Shown: piece by piece, positions 7,668 through 17,119 of the stretch | Position numbering within the stretch: position 1 is the stretch's first letter | How the letters are laid out: every line of letters starts with the position of its first letter | NCBI RefSeq assembly: GCF_031846185.1 | Contig: NZ_JAVRIF010000013.1 | Coordinates: 6,568 to 70,567 of the forward strand | Origin: Thalassotalea_H castellviae | Lineage (GTDB): Bacteria > Pseudomonadota > Gammaproteobacteria > Enterobacterales > Alteromonadaceae | Direction: 5' to 3' | DNA length: 64,000 bases | The notes under the pieces: generated by a model | Told to the model about the DNA's origin: nothing | The model's input: the letters and a program-made list of their open reading frames with translations, nothing else | Database searches by the model: none | Translations under genes and position numbers: made by a program

Positions 7668-10600
7668 ATGCCGTCTAAATCCAAAATTGCTGCTTTTATC
7701 TTAATCAACGCTATTTGTTTTCATAGCCATTCTGCTCTTGCGGTTGCTTGTCCTGTTCCTGCACCTGTAAACGATGCCGATGGTGATGGTTATGACGATA
7801 GTTTTGATATTTTTCCCAACGATATTACCGAATGGTATGACACTGATTTAGACGGTATCGGCAATAATGCTGATACTGATGATGATGGTGATGGTATAGC
7901 CGATAACATTGATGATAACAATGACGGTGATCCTGTTGTCGATTTTCATGATCCTTTTCCTGAGGATGCCACGCGTTGGTTAGATTTTGATGGAGATTGC
8001 CTTGATGACAATGAAGACACGGACGATGACAATGACGGAACGTTAGATATCTTTGATGCTTTTCCGCTGAATGCTTCTGAATTTGAAGATACTGACAGTG
8101 ACGGGATTGGTGATATTGCTGATAATGATGACGATGATGATGGTGTTATCGATATTTATGATGATTTACCAAAAGATCCTCTTGAACAAGTGGATACTGA
8201 CAGTGATGGAATTGGTAATAATGCCGATCCTGATGATGATAACGACGGCGTTTTAGATGCAAATGATGCATTTCCACTCGATAATTTAGAAAGCGTTGAT
8301 CTTGACGGCGATGGTTTAGGCGATAACGCAGATAGTGATAATGACGGTGATGGTTTTGCCGATGCCATAGATGTATTTCGGGATAACCCCGATGAATGGT
8401 TAGACAGTGACAGTGATGGTGTCGGGAATAATGCTGATTTTGATGATGATAACGATACCGTTTTAGATGCTGATGATGCTTTTCCGTTAGACCCTAATGA
8501 GTCTGTTGATACAGACGGCGATAGTATTGGTAATAATGCCGACAATGATGATGATAATGACGGTATTGCAGATGGTAACGATGCCTTCCCGTTAGATGCG
8601 AATGAATATCTAGATACCGATGGTGATGGTATTGGCAATAATGCCGACACCGACGATGACGGGGATGGATACCTTGATGGTGATGATGCTTTTCCTTTAA
8701 GAGCATCTGAATATATTGATACCGACGGTGATGGTCGTGGTAATAACGAAGATGAAGATGATGACGGTGATGGCATTTTAGATGTTAATGATCCTGAGCC
8801 ATTGGATATGTTAAGAACTACCGATACTGACGGTGATGGTATCGCTAATATAGACGATTTAGATGATGACGGCGATGGTGTTAATGATGCCAATGATCTA
8901 TTTCCGCTTGATCCCAATGAAACCGACGATTTTGATCGCGATGGTTTAGGAAATAACGCCGACGCAGACGATGATAATGACGGAGTTATCGATTCAAATG
9001 ATGATTTTGTTTTTGATAGTAGCGAGTGGTTAGATACCGATAACGATGGTTTAGGTAATAATGCTGACAATGATGATGACAACGATGGTTATATCGATTC
9101 AGATGATATCTTTCCATTAAATAATCTCGAATGGTACGACTTTGATGGCGATGGTGTTGGAGATAATGCCGATGCCGACGATGATAATGATGGTGTGTTA
9201 GATTCATCTGATGTTTTTCCCTTTGATAACAGTGAATGGGTTGACACTGATAGCGATGGCCAAGGAAACAATATTGATATCGATGATGATAATGACAGTT
9301 ACCTAGATAGTGAAGATTTATTCCCGCTAAATAATCTTGAATGGCATGATAATGATATTGATGGGATTGGTAATAATGCCGATAGTGATGACGATAATGA
9401 TGGCGTTTTAGATGACGAAGATGCGTTTCCGTTTGATGCCACTGAATATTTAGATACTGATGGTGATGGTATCGGCAATGTTAATGATATCGATGATGAT
9501 AACGATGGCTATTTAGACTTTATTGATGAATTACCATTAAATCCAAATGAAGCCTTTGATGCTGATGATGATGGTTTAGGTGACAATGCCGATCCCGATG
9601 ATGATAACGATGGCATGAGTGATGAATTTGAAATTTTATACGGACTAAACCCTCGAAATGCAACAGATGCGACGTTAGACTCTGATGGTGATGGTGTGTT
9701 AAATCATGAGGAACAGATCAATCATACTAACCCATTAGTTGATGATTATCCGCCAGAATTGACGACACCTGTGGCCATAAATATTAATGCTGAGCATACC
9801 TATACGCAATTGACTTTAGATAAATTATTATCTCTTACGCAAATTACGGCTTATGACGGAAAAGACGGCCCTAATTGCTGTGAAATTCTGCCACTTGGTT
9901 TTGAAAACGGTGTAGCCAACTTTCAATCGGGTGAAAACTTGATCACTTGGCGTACTGAAGATCTCGCTGGCAATATAGCTACCGTTGAGCAAGCGGTGAA
10001 TTTTGCTCCTTTAGTGAGTTTTGCTAAGCAGCAATTTTCTGCCGAAGGGAGTTTTGTAAAAATTCAAGTCGAACTATCCGGTGAATCGCCAAAATATCCA
10101 TTAGAAATCCCTTTTAGTATTAGTGGTGATGTTGATAGCTTTGATTATCAAGTTGATGAACAAAAAGTCGTGATTGAATCTGGTGTCAGTGGTTATGTTG
10201 AGCTTTACCTGAGACAAGATAATCAACAAGAAGGGCAAGAAGAATTAATCGTGACTTTTAGTGCAAGTGTTAATAGTGCTAACAATAAGCAACATACTAT
10301 TTTCATTTCTGAAGATAATATCGCCCCTCTTTCTACCATTAGTGTCTTCCAACAAGGAGAACAAGTTTCTTCTATTGTTAAAGATTTAGGTGAGGCGCAC
10401 ATACTACTTTCCATTGATGATGCCAATACTACCGATAAACATATTGTGAGTTGGGATATCCCCGATTTTGTCAATGCTGAAATAAGTGCTAATCAATTAA
10501 GTGTTTATATTGACCCAGAAGCGGTTGTTTTACCTGAAGATGCTCACCAATTAATCTCGTTTTCTGTCACTATTACCGACAGTGGAACTGGTGAACTTAG

Positions 10601-11402
10601 TCAACAACAGTTTATTGATTTAGCTTTATTTGAACAAAGAGCAAGATTAGATTCTACTGACACGGATTTAGATGGCATCCCTGATAACATTGAAGGATTT
10701 ACCGACCTTGACGGTGATGGTATTCCAGCTTTTATGGATAATTCTACTATTGCTTACATGCAACCGTTACATGTTAATGCTGCTCAAACTAAAATTATCG
10801 AAACCGAGCCAGGCTTGCGTTTAGGGCTTGGAAAATTTGCCAAGTTACAGTTTTCGGATGGGGTACAATTATCAGCCTTAGAAGTTGAAAATACTCAACT
10901 GATCTCAGCTGATGACTTGACGCATATCGGTGGCTATTTTGATTTTATCATTGATAAAATCGTGCCTTTTGGTCGTTCAGTATCGGTAACGATTCCTTTA
11001 ACTGAAGAAATTCCTAGCAATGCCGTGTACCGTAAATATTCGATTGAAAATGGTTGGCAAAACTTTGTTGAAGATAGTGAAAACTCTATTTCATCAAGCC
11101 CCTTAGTCAATGGCGTGTGTCCTTTTGCTGATAACAGTAGTTATCAATCAGGGTTAAATGAAGGTGATGTCTGTATTCGTTTAACCATTGAAGACGGTGG
11201 TGTTAATGATGCCGATGGTGTCGCTAACGGTGTTATTGACGATCCAGGTGTCGTTGCTTTAATTCCAAATAGTGAAGTTGCTAAAACTGTTGATCCCGAG
11301 AAATCAAGTAGTGGCGGGGTGGTTTATGTGTTGGTGCTTTTATTATTAACTGCGTTCGTGCATAGAGCTAAACACTTGCTTTGCAGTATCATCCGAATTT
11401 AA
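7668..11402 (+). CDS. Secreted thrombospondin-type-3-repeat protein with GlyGly-CTERM-like tail
   Basis: This 1244-residue protein has a signal peptide (residues 1-26). Residues about 35-640 carry about 17 Asp-rich repeats of the form DTDGDGIGNNAD, DDDNDG, DAFPLD, each about 35 residues. These are thrombospondin type 3-like calcium-binding repeats, often found in adhesins and stalk proteins. Next come an HYR/Ig-like module near residues 695-780, a Calx-beta-like module (about 790-880), another short calcium motif near 1005-1025 and a region like the 'choice-of-anchor U' domain. The C-terminus is SSSGGVVYVLVLLLL, then a basic end. That matches the GlyGly-CTERM pattern of glycines, one membrane helix and Arg/Lys, which rhombosortase processes. 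The fine domain edges are estimates. Confidence 0.85.
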   Translation: MPSKSKIAAFILINAICFHSHSALAVACPVPAPVNDADGDGYDDSFDIFPNDITEWYDTDLDGIGNNADTDDDGDGIADNIDDNNDGDPVVDFHDPFPEDATRWLDFDGDCLDDNEDTDDDNDGTLDIFDAFPLNASEFEDTDSDGIGDIADNDDDDDGVIDIYDDLPKDPLEQVDTDSDGIGNNADPDDDNDGVLDANDAFPLDNLESVDLDGDGLGDNADSDNDGDGFADAIDVFRDNPDEWLDSDSDGVGNNADFDDDNDTVLDADDAFPLDPNESVDTDGDSIGNNADNDDDNDGIADGNDAFPLDANEYLDTDGDGIGNNADTDDDGDGYLDGDDAFPLRASEYIDTDGDGRGNNEDEDDDGDGILDVNDPEPLDMLRTTDTDGDGIANIDDLDDDGDGVNDANDLFPLDPNETDDFDRDGLGNNADADDDNDGVIDSNDDFVFDSSEWLDTDNDGLGNNADNDDDNDGYIDSDDIFPLNNLEWYDFDGDGVGDNADADDDNDGVLDSSDVFPFDNSEWVDTDSDGQGNNIDIDDDNDSYLDSEDLFPLNNLEWHDNDIDGIGNNADSDDDNDGVLDDEDAFPFDATEYLDTDGDGIGNVNDIDDDNDGYLDFIDELPLNPNEAFDADDDGLGDNADPDDDNDGMSDEFEILYGLNPRNATDATLDSDGDGVLNHEEQINHTNPLVDDYPPELTTPVAININAEHTYTQLTLDKLLSLTQITAYDGKDGPNCCEILPLGFENGVANFQSGENLITWRTEDLAGNIATVEQAVNFAPLVSFAKQQFSAEGSFVKIQVELSGESPKYPLEIPFSISGDVDSFDYQVDEQKVVIESGVSGYVELYLRQDNQQEGQEELIVTFSASVNSANNKQHTIFISEDNIAPLSTISVFQQGEQVSSIVKDLGEAHILLSIDDANTTDKHIVSWDIPDFVNAEISANQLSVYIDPEAVVLPEDAHQLISFSVTITDSGTGELSQQQFIDLALFEQRARLDSTDTDLDGIPDNIEGFTDLDGDGIPAFMDNSTIAYMQPLHVNAAQTKIIETEPGLRLGLGKFAKLQFSDGVQLSALEVENTQLISADDLTHIGGYFDFIIDKIVPFGRSVSVTIPLTEEIPSNAVYRKYSIENGWQNFVEDSENSISSSPLVNGVCPFADNSSYQSGLNEGDVCIRLTIEDGGVNDADGVANGVIDDPGVVALIPNSEVAKTVDPEKSSSGGVVYVLVLLLLTAFVHRAKHLLCSIIRI

Positions 11403-11491
11403 TCAAAGAAATATTAACTAACACTTTGTCATAAAAGCTTTCATTGATAAAATGCCGGCTTATATGATCAAAGTGTAGGTTTTATTAAATA

Positions 11492-12064
11492 ATGTTTGAA
11501 TTGAAGTACAATACGCCATTTGAGTGGACAGAAGCAGTAATGGCAGATTTTGATGAATTTTTAAAAGATCATGCCGCTGCTGAAAAGAAGGCGTCAGGTA
11601 TGGCAATTACCATGTTGTCACATTATCCAGATCGTAAAACGCTAGTGAGAGCCATGGCAGATTTAGCGATTGAAGAGTTAATCCATTTCAAGCAAGTACT
11701 CAAACTTATGCAAGCGAAAGACATTCAACTGGCTAACGATTCAAAAGACCAGTACATCAAAGAAATTAGATCACTGTTTCGTCATGGCAAAGAAGTGTTT
11801 TTCATGGACCGTTTGCTTGTTGCTGGCGTGATAGAAGCGCGAGGGCATGAACGTTTCTCATTGGTGGCCCAAGCTTTACCAGCAGGAAAAGAAAAAGACT
11901 TTTATGTGGCGATAGCAAAATCAGAAGAAAAACATAAAAACCTTTTTGTGGAATTAGCTTATGAATATTTTGATAAAACAGAAGTTGATCTTCGTTTGGA
12001 AGAAATTTTAGTAGCAGAAGGGGAAATTTGCGCAAAATTACCGTTTCGTGCCGCCTTACATTAA
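11492..12064 (+). CDS. miaE: tRNA-(ms2io6A37) hydroxylase
   Basis: MiaE is a non-haem di-iron monooxygenase that hydroxylates the isopentenyl side chain of ms2i6A at tRNA position 37. The 190-residue protein has a ferritin-like four-helix plan. Iron-ligand candidates are in AIEELIHFKQV, the ARGHERFSLVA segment and KSEEKHKNLFVELA. Length and motifs fit the family. It is transcribed alone. The known requirement for oxygen fits an aerobic or facultative lifestyle. Confidence 0.9.
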   Translation: MFELKYNTPFEWTEAVMADFDEFLKDHAAAEKKASGMAITMLSHYPDRKTLVRAMADLAIEELIHFKQVLKLMQAKDIQLANDSKDQYIKEIRSLFRHGKEVFFMDRLLVAGVIEARGHERFSLVAQALPAGKEKDFYVAIAKSEEKHKNLFVELAYEYFDKTEVDLRLEEILVAEGEICAKLPFRAALH

Positions 12065-12185
12065 TCGTTAAAGGTGTTAAAAATTATCGACTTTGTATTT
12101 GGCTTAATACTTCACGTTATAGGATATTAAATGCCATATATTAGTGATAAAAATCAATTAAACCATATATTTTAAAGCGACTTAG

Positions 12186-13388
12186 ATGAATAACTTTGCT
12201 AAGTACTTAACAAAATACGCTGAGGATGAAGTGAGCTTACTTGCCACGTTTCCTCAGCACAAAAGTTTCTCTCATACGCTGATTATCCCAGCTTATAAAG
12301 AAAGCCCAAGTTTTATTGATTCATTTATACGTTCATCTTTAGTTGATCAAAACGTATTGCTTATAATCGTGATCAACCAACCTGAATATGAAACCGACTC
12401 ATACCCGCAATCGGCGCTTGCTCAACATGGCTTAAGTACAGGGAAAGTTACTTGGCAGAGCGACAATTTAACGTTAGTCGACATGGATAATAGTAATTCG
12501 GCTATCTTAGTTATTGATCGCTTTACTCAGCCTATACCTAATAAACAAGGCGTTGGATTGGCTAGAAAAATTGGTGCTGATGTTGCCTGTGCTTTGATTG
12601 AACAAAAAGTTATTAAGTCAATGTGGTTACATTCTAGTGATGCAGATGCTCAATTGCCTGACAATTATTTTACAAGTTTAATGGATAATCAAAGCCACAC
12701 CAGTGTCGCGGCTTGTTATAATTTTATCCATAGCTGTGACGATAAAGTCATTGAATCTGCTAATGCTATTTATGAGCAGGCGTTACGCTATTATGTAGCT
12801 GGATTAAGTTACGCAAAATCTCCATATAATTATTTTACCATTGGCAGTGTGTTAGTGTTCCGAGCGCAAGCGTATGTTACTGTTCGCGGTTTCCCTAAAC
12901 GCAGTGCAGGTGAAGATTTTTATTTACTAAATAAAATTGCAAAGCTTGGCGACATACTTTGGTTAAAAAACTCTGTTCTTAGACTAGAAGCTAGAATGTC
13001 GGATCGTGTGCCTTTTGGCACTGGGCCTGCTGTTAAGCAAATTGTCGAATTATCGGAAAAAGGTCAAAGTTATCACTATTATCATCCTGTCGTTTTTGAG
13101 CGCTTAAAAAGTCTTTTGCATCACTTCTCTAGCTTGCATCAAAATCTTGATAATTTATCAGTTTGGTATAAAACAGGGAGCAATGATATTGAGTTTGCTT
13201 TAAAAACCATTGGTTTTGACGCGTTTGTCGATAAACAAAAGGGGATAAACGAAAAACAATTTAATAAACAATTGTTAGTGTGGTTTGATGCTTTTAAAAC
13301 TTTAAAATTTATCCACGCTTTAAAAGATAATTATTATCCTAACATCCCGATAGAAGAAGCGATAAGCCAAGCTAATTTCGTCATCTAG
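12186..13388 (+). CDS. Family 2-type glycosyltransferase-like protein
   Basis: This 400-residue cytosolic protein begins its fold with HTLIIPAYKESPSFIDSF, the GT-A nucleotide-binding start. It has a DxD-like element (HSSDADAQLPDNYF) for metal and nucleotide-sugar binding, and an acidic catalytic-site candidate (RSAGEDFYLLNKI). No membrane segment is evident. Acceptor and donor are unknown. It is not in a polysaccharide cluster; its neighbours are miaE and rne, and a shared terminator separates it from rne. Confidence 0.65.
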   Translation: MNNFAKYLTKYAEDEVSLLATFPQHKSFSHTLIIPAYKESPSFIDSFIRSSLVDQNVLLIIVINQPEYETDSYPQSALAQHGLSTGKVTWQSDNLTLVDMDNSNSAILVIDRFTQPIPNKQGVGLARKIGADVACALIEQKVIKSMWLHSSDADAQLPDNYFTSLMDNQSHTSVAACYNFIHSCDDKVIESANAIYEQALRYYVAGLSYAKSPYNYFTIGSVLVFRAQAYVTVRGFPKRSAGEDFYLLNKIAKLGDILWLKNSVLRLEARMSDRVPFGTGPAVKQIVELSEKGQSYHYYHPVVFERLKSLLHHFSSLHQNLDNLSVWYKTGSNDIEFALKTIGFDAFVDKQKGINEKQFNKQLLVWFDAFKTLKFIHALKDNYYPNIPIEEAISQANFVI

Positions 13389-13454
13389 GCTTTTATTTTT
13401 TGCTGGGCTAACGTTATCAAAGCTTAAAATATTAAAACTACTTATGTAAATAAA

Positions 13455-13486
13455 AAAGCGGAACAAGTTTAATCCTGTTCCGCTTT
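13455..13486. terminator. Bidirectional terminator between the GT2-like gene and rne
   Basis: AAAGCGGAACA and its perfect complement flank a 10-base loop, with A-rich sequence on one side and TTTTATTTT on the other. It serves both convergent genes. Confidence 0.9.
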
Positions 13487-13512
13487 TATTTTACTTATAT
13501 ATTGTCGAAGAC

Positions 13513-16500
13513 TTAAGGTTTAGTAGGTCCTGCAGCGCTTCTATTTACGACATGTGAAACCATCGCCATACGACCTGAAATAAGTGCCGCTTTGCGATCT
13601 TCATTACTATAAAATTCACGTGGAATTTCATTTACGGTATTAATAGTTTCAGGCTTAGCCATAGCCGAAGAAGCGCGATGTTGAGTTCTCACTTTCTTGG
13701 TTATTTTCTTTAACTTAGCCGGTACTTTTGCCGTCGCTTCTTTACTTTTTACTTTCGTTTCAACTTTTTCAACTTTTACAGCTTCGTCAGTGTTAACCTC
13801 AACTTTTTCGGTCTTGGCAATTTCAACAGGTTCAACGGTAGTTGTTTCAACATTGACTGGCGCTGGTTTTTCTGCATCCGATTTTGCGTCTTCAGTATCT
13901 GCCTTTGCTTCTACAACTGCTGTTTCGTTGGTTTCAACAATAGCTTCTTTTTCTGAAGTTGATTCTTCATTGACTTCAGTGACAGCCTTGTCTTCTTTAG
14001 TTTGCTCTTTGCTTTGTACAACAGCAGCTTCAAAAGACTTAGCTTCTGATGAAGTCGTTTCTGCTTGCTCTGTTAACAGTTCGCCTTGAACACTTGATTT
14101 GCCATTTGTTTGATCGGCATTTGTTTCATCGGCTTTGTTGACAGAAGTGGTTTGCTCTGGCTTAGCTTCAGCTTTTTCAATTGCTGGCTCAAACGGTAGA
14201 TCTTGCTGAATTTCAGTTGAGTTAGTCGCTTGAACAGCTGTTGATTCGCTTTCAGGGTAACGTGTTTCAATTGGATCAACGTTATTATCAAAGCTATTAG
14301 TCTCTGTTGCTTCTTTAACATCATTGTTTTGACGACGACGTTGACCATGTGAGCGTAGATGACGAGGAGAACGTCTATTTCTAGGACGTTGTTCATCACG
14401 AGCCGGCTTGTCAGTTTTTGCTAAGTTTCCAGCATCTTGTTGCTCGTTTGCTTGAACTGCTACGTCTTTTTCAACATCTTTCGCTTTTGGCGCATTACTT
14501 TCGTTAGCTTTTACCGGAGCTTTATCTTCAGTTACGCGTACTTTTTTACGATTATTGCGACGTTGACGACGTTCCGCTACTTTCTCTTCTTTAGGCTTTT
14601 GATTACGTGCTGCTTGAGGTTTACGATTAGGCTTGTTTTGACCTTCACTCGTTTCTTGTTGCTCTTTCGCTGTACGTTTGTCATTGCGTTTATCGTTTTT
14701 ATTGTCGTGTCGATTATTGCGACGTTGACTATTACGGTTCCGCTGCGGACGACGTTCTTGATTACGGCCTTTATTCTGACTGTTAGACTTATTCGCTTTT
14801 GGTTTTTCTTCTTTAACTTCTTCGGTAAATAATGATTTTAACCATTTAGTGACACCCGCAAATAGACCTTCAGATTGCACCGCTTCTTTTTTAACTTCAA
14901 CTTTTGGCGTTGAAGGTGCTTGTTTTGGTGCAGACATGCCTTGTAGAAGTGGTTCATCTTTTTTAACTGCCGTGTGATCAAACTTCGGCATCACCGCTTC
15001 TTCAGCGGTGGCTTCTTGTATTTTAACAAGATAGCTTGCTTCTTCTACCGATTCATCTTTACGAACACGCACCACTTCATATTGTGGTGTATCCATGTTC
15101 GGATTAGGAATGATTAAGACACGCACCCCATGATGTTTTTCAACATGAAAAACAGAACGACGTTTTTCATTTAATAAGTAAGTAGCTACAGGTACAGGTA
15201 CTTGTGCTTGAACTTGTTGGGTGTTGTCTTTAATTGCTTCTTCTTCCATTAAACGAAGTACGGATAACGCAAGAGACTCTACACCACGGACATGGCCCGT
15301 ACCGTTACAACGAGGACAAACACCTTGGCTTGTTTCACCAATAGAAGGGCGAAGTCGTTGACGAGACATTTCTAAAAGCCCGAATCGTGAGATCCGACCT
15401 AATTGGATACGAGCACGATCAGGTTTAACAGCATCACGCATACGGTTTTCAACTTCACGTTGATGACGCACTGGTGTCATATCGATAAAGTCGATGACCA
15501 CTAAACCACCTAAGTCACGCAAACGTAATTGGCGGGCAATTTCATCAGCTGCTTCTAAGTTGGTATTAAACGCGGTTTCTTCGATATCACTACCTTTTGT
15601 TGCACGGGCAGAGTTAATATCTATTGAAGTCATGGCTTCAGTAGGATCAATGACAATTGAACCACCAGAAGGTAAACGTACTTCACGTTGGAATGCCGAT
15701 TCTATTTGCGATTCGATCTGATAATGCGTGAATAAAGGTACGTCATTATCATAAAGTTTTATTTTACTTAAAAAGTCAGGACGCATCACTTCGATACGTT
15801 GTTTAACACTTTCATACGTTTTTGGACGATCTATAAGTACTTCACCTATATCACGGCGTAAATAATCACGAATAGCACGAACAATTACATTACTTTCTTG
15901 GTGAATTAAAAAAGGAGCAGGGCGACTCTGAGAAGCCGTTTCGATACGCTGCCAGTAATCTAATAAAAGATTTAGATCCCATTCTAATTCATCATAATCT
16001 TTACCAACACCAGCGGTCCGAACAATTAAACCCATGCCTTTGGGGAGTGATAATTTGTTTAACGATGCTTTTAAATCCGTTCGCTCATCACCTTCAATGC
16101 GACGAGATATGCCACCTGCTCGAGGGTTGTTTGGCATCAATACTAAATAGCTACCGGCTAGACTGATAAAGGTGGTTAAGGCTGCGCCTTTTTGACCGCG
16201 TTCTTCTTTATCAATTTGCACAATAACTTCTTGGCCTTCTTTTAACACGTCTTTAATGTTAGGGCGGCCTTGAAATGTATAACCTTTGGGGAAGTATTCA
16301 CGGGCGATTTCTTTCATAGGTAAGAAACCGTGACGCTCAGCACCGTAATCAACAAAAGCCGCTTCTAATGACGGCTCGATACGAGTGATTTTTGCTTTAT
16401 AGATATTGGCTTTTTTTTGTTCGTGACCTGGACTTTCAATATCTAGATCATAAAGTTGTTGACCATCAACAAGCGCTACACGCAATTCTTCTGATTGTGT

Positions 16501-16524
16501 AGCATTGATTAACATACGTTTCAT
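13513..16524 (-). CDS. rne: Ribonuclease E
   Basis: RNase E is the endonuclease that starts mRNA decay, matures rRNA and tRNA, and scaffolds the degradosome at the inner membrane. The 1003-residue protein has the conserved catalytic half (about 1-520): S1 domain, 5' sensor region, the two Asp metal sites in SIDINSA and VIDFIDM, and the zinc-link CPRCNGTGHV near residue 404. The C-terminal half is disordered. It has arginine-rich RNA-binding blocks (RRPQRNRNSQRRNNR and others near 590-750), a long Glu/Ala/Val-rich stretch, and a conserved-looking end (RKAALISGRMAMVSHVV) that may bind a partner such as PNPase. It is divergent from rluC, as in E. coli. Confidence 0.97.
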   Translation of the reverse strand: MKRMLINATQSEELRVALVDGQQLYDLDIESPGHEQKKANIYKAKITRIEPSLEAAFVDYGAERHGFLPMKEIAREYFPKGYTFQGRPNIKDVLKEGQEVIVQIDKEERGQKGAALTTFISLAGSYLVLMPNNPRAGGISRRIEGDERTDLKASLNKLSLPKGMGLIVRTAGVGKDYDELEWDLNLLLDYWQRIETASQSRPAPFLIHQESNVIVRAIRDYLRRDIGEVLIDRPKTYESVKQRIEVMRPDFLSKIKLYDNDVPLFTHYQIESQIESAFQREVRLPSGGSIVIDPTEAMTSIDINSARATKGSDIEETAFNTNLEAADEIARQLRLRDLGGLVVIDFIDMTPVRHQREVENRMRDAVKPDRARIQLGRISRFGLLEMSRQRLRPSIGETSQGVCPRCNGTGHVRGVESLALSVLRLMEEEAIKDNTQQVQAQVPVPVATYLLNEKRRSVFHVEKHHGVRVLIIPNPNMDTPQYEVVRVRKDESVEEASYLVKIQEATAEEAVMPKFDHTAVKKDEPLLQGMSAPKQAPSTPKVEVKKEAVQSEGLFAGVTKWLKSLFTEEVKEEKPKANKSNSQNKGRNQERRPQRNRNSQRRNNRHDNKNDKRNDKRTAKEQQETSEGQNKPNRKPQAARNQKPKEEKVAERRQRRNNRKKVRVTEDKAPVKANESNAPKAKDVEKDVAVQANEQQDAGNLAKTDKPARDEQRPRNRRSPRHLRSHGQRRRQNNDVKEATETNSFDNNVDPIETRYPESESTAVQATNSTEIQQDLPFEPAIEKAEAKPEQTTSVNKADETNADQTNGKSSVQGELLTEQAETTSSEAKSFEAAVVQSKEQTKEDKAVTEVNEESTSEKEAIVETNETAVVEAKADTEDAKSDAEKPAPVNVETTTVEPVEIAKTEKVEVNTDEAVKVEKVETKVKSKEATAKVPAKLKKITKKVRTQHRASSAMAKPETINTVNEIPREFYSNEDRKAALISGRMAMVSHVVNRSAAGPTKP

Positions 16525-17119
16525 AGTTTTTGTGACTCATTTATGTCACAACACACTATTTGCTTAGTGCACAAAGCAATCTGTCGCTAAGGTAACAGCG
16601 ATTTGTCAACCTCTCGGGTGTCATCTTTATTGCGCCATATTACGCAATAAGCTGTTAAAAATTTCTGATTGTCACTCTTACAACAAGGTTTACCTTATTG
16701 TTACTGTATTCTTTATGTGCTCAGCAAGCGTGCTGTGCTCTTTTGATAACCGTTTACTTAGTGATAATCCGCTTAAGACTTTTCTTAAGTGTCGCTATCA
16801 TTTGAAAAAGGTAAAAGTTATCAATTCTTATTTAAAAAGTGCTTTATTCTCGCTGGACTAAATTGTTTATGCGTTCTAATTGACATGATATTTAAGTCAT
16901 TTTCGCAATTGGCCGTTCTGTTAATAAGTCATTTTTGTCGTAATGCCTATTAATGTGGCCGCAATTTGCCTCTTACGTTTCGCTAAAAGCTTCCATTACT
17001 GTGTTGCAAGGTTAATTATAATGCAACTTTACTATTATCCCATTCTTTTTATGAAAAACGCAATAAAATCGTTAGTTTATTTAGCTAAAACCATAAAAAA
17101 GTGTGATAAACTCCCGCCT
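16525..17119. promoter_or_regulatory. 595-bp divergent rne / rluC region with a hairpin-rich rne leader
   Basis: The region between the two start codons carries a run of perfect inverted repeats on the rne side. Stem pairs are 16531-16536/16545-16550, 16560-16565/16574-16579, 16584-16588/16597-16601, 16627-16634/16643-16650 and 16772-16778/16783-16789. E. coli rne has a roughly 360-nt 5' leader whose hairpins let RNase E repress its own mRNA, and this arrangement is compatible with the same logic. The first hairpin lies next to the likely ribosome binding site (GAG before CACAAAAACT-ATG). Promoters were not resolved. Confidence 0.5.

Noticed and set aside
8156..9082. Long minus-strand frame (308 codons, Ser/Pro-rich) across the calcium-repeat gene
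   Set aside because: It is the complement of the Asp-rich repeats; GAT codons read backwards give Ser/Ile-type codons with few stops. It has no start signal and no protein-like composition.
7668..11402. LPXTG-type sortase target that would complete the Pds system
   Set aside because: The C-terminus has Gly-Gly plus helix plus basic residues and no LPxTG motif, so it fits GlyGly-CTERM instead.
14437..14832. Plus-strand frames opposite the C-terminal half of rne
   Set aside because: They are hydrophobic shadows of Lys/Glu/Arg-rich codons in the disordered part of RNase E.
16943..17119. 59-codon N-terminal extension of rluC
   Set aside because: It is not like RluC and lacks a ribosome site; the ATG at 17120 gives the family length.
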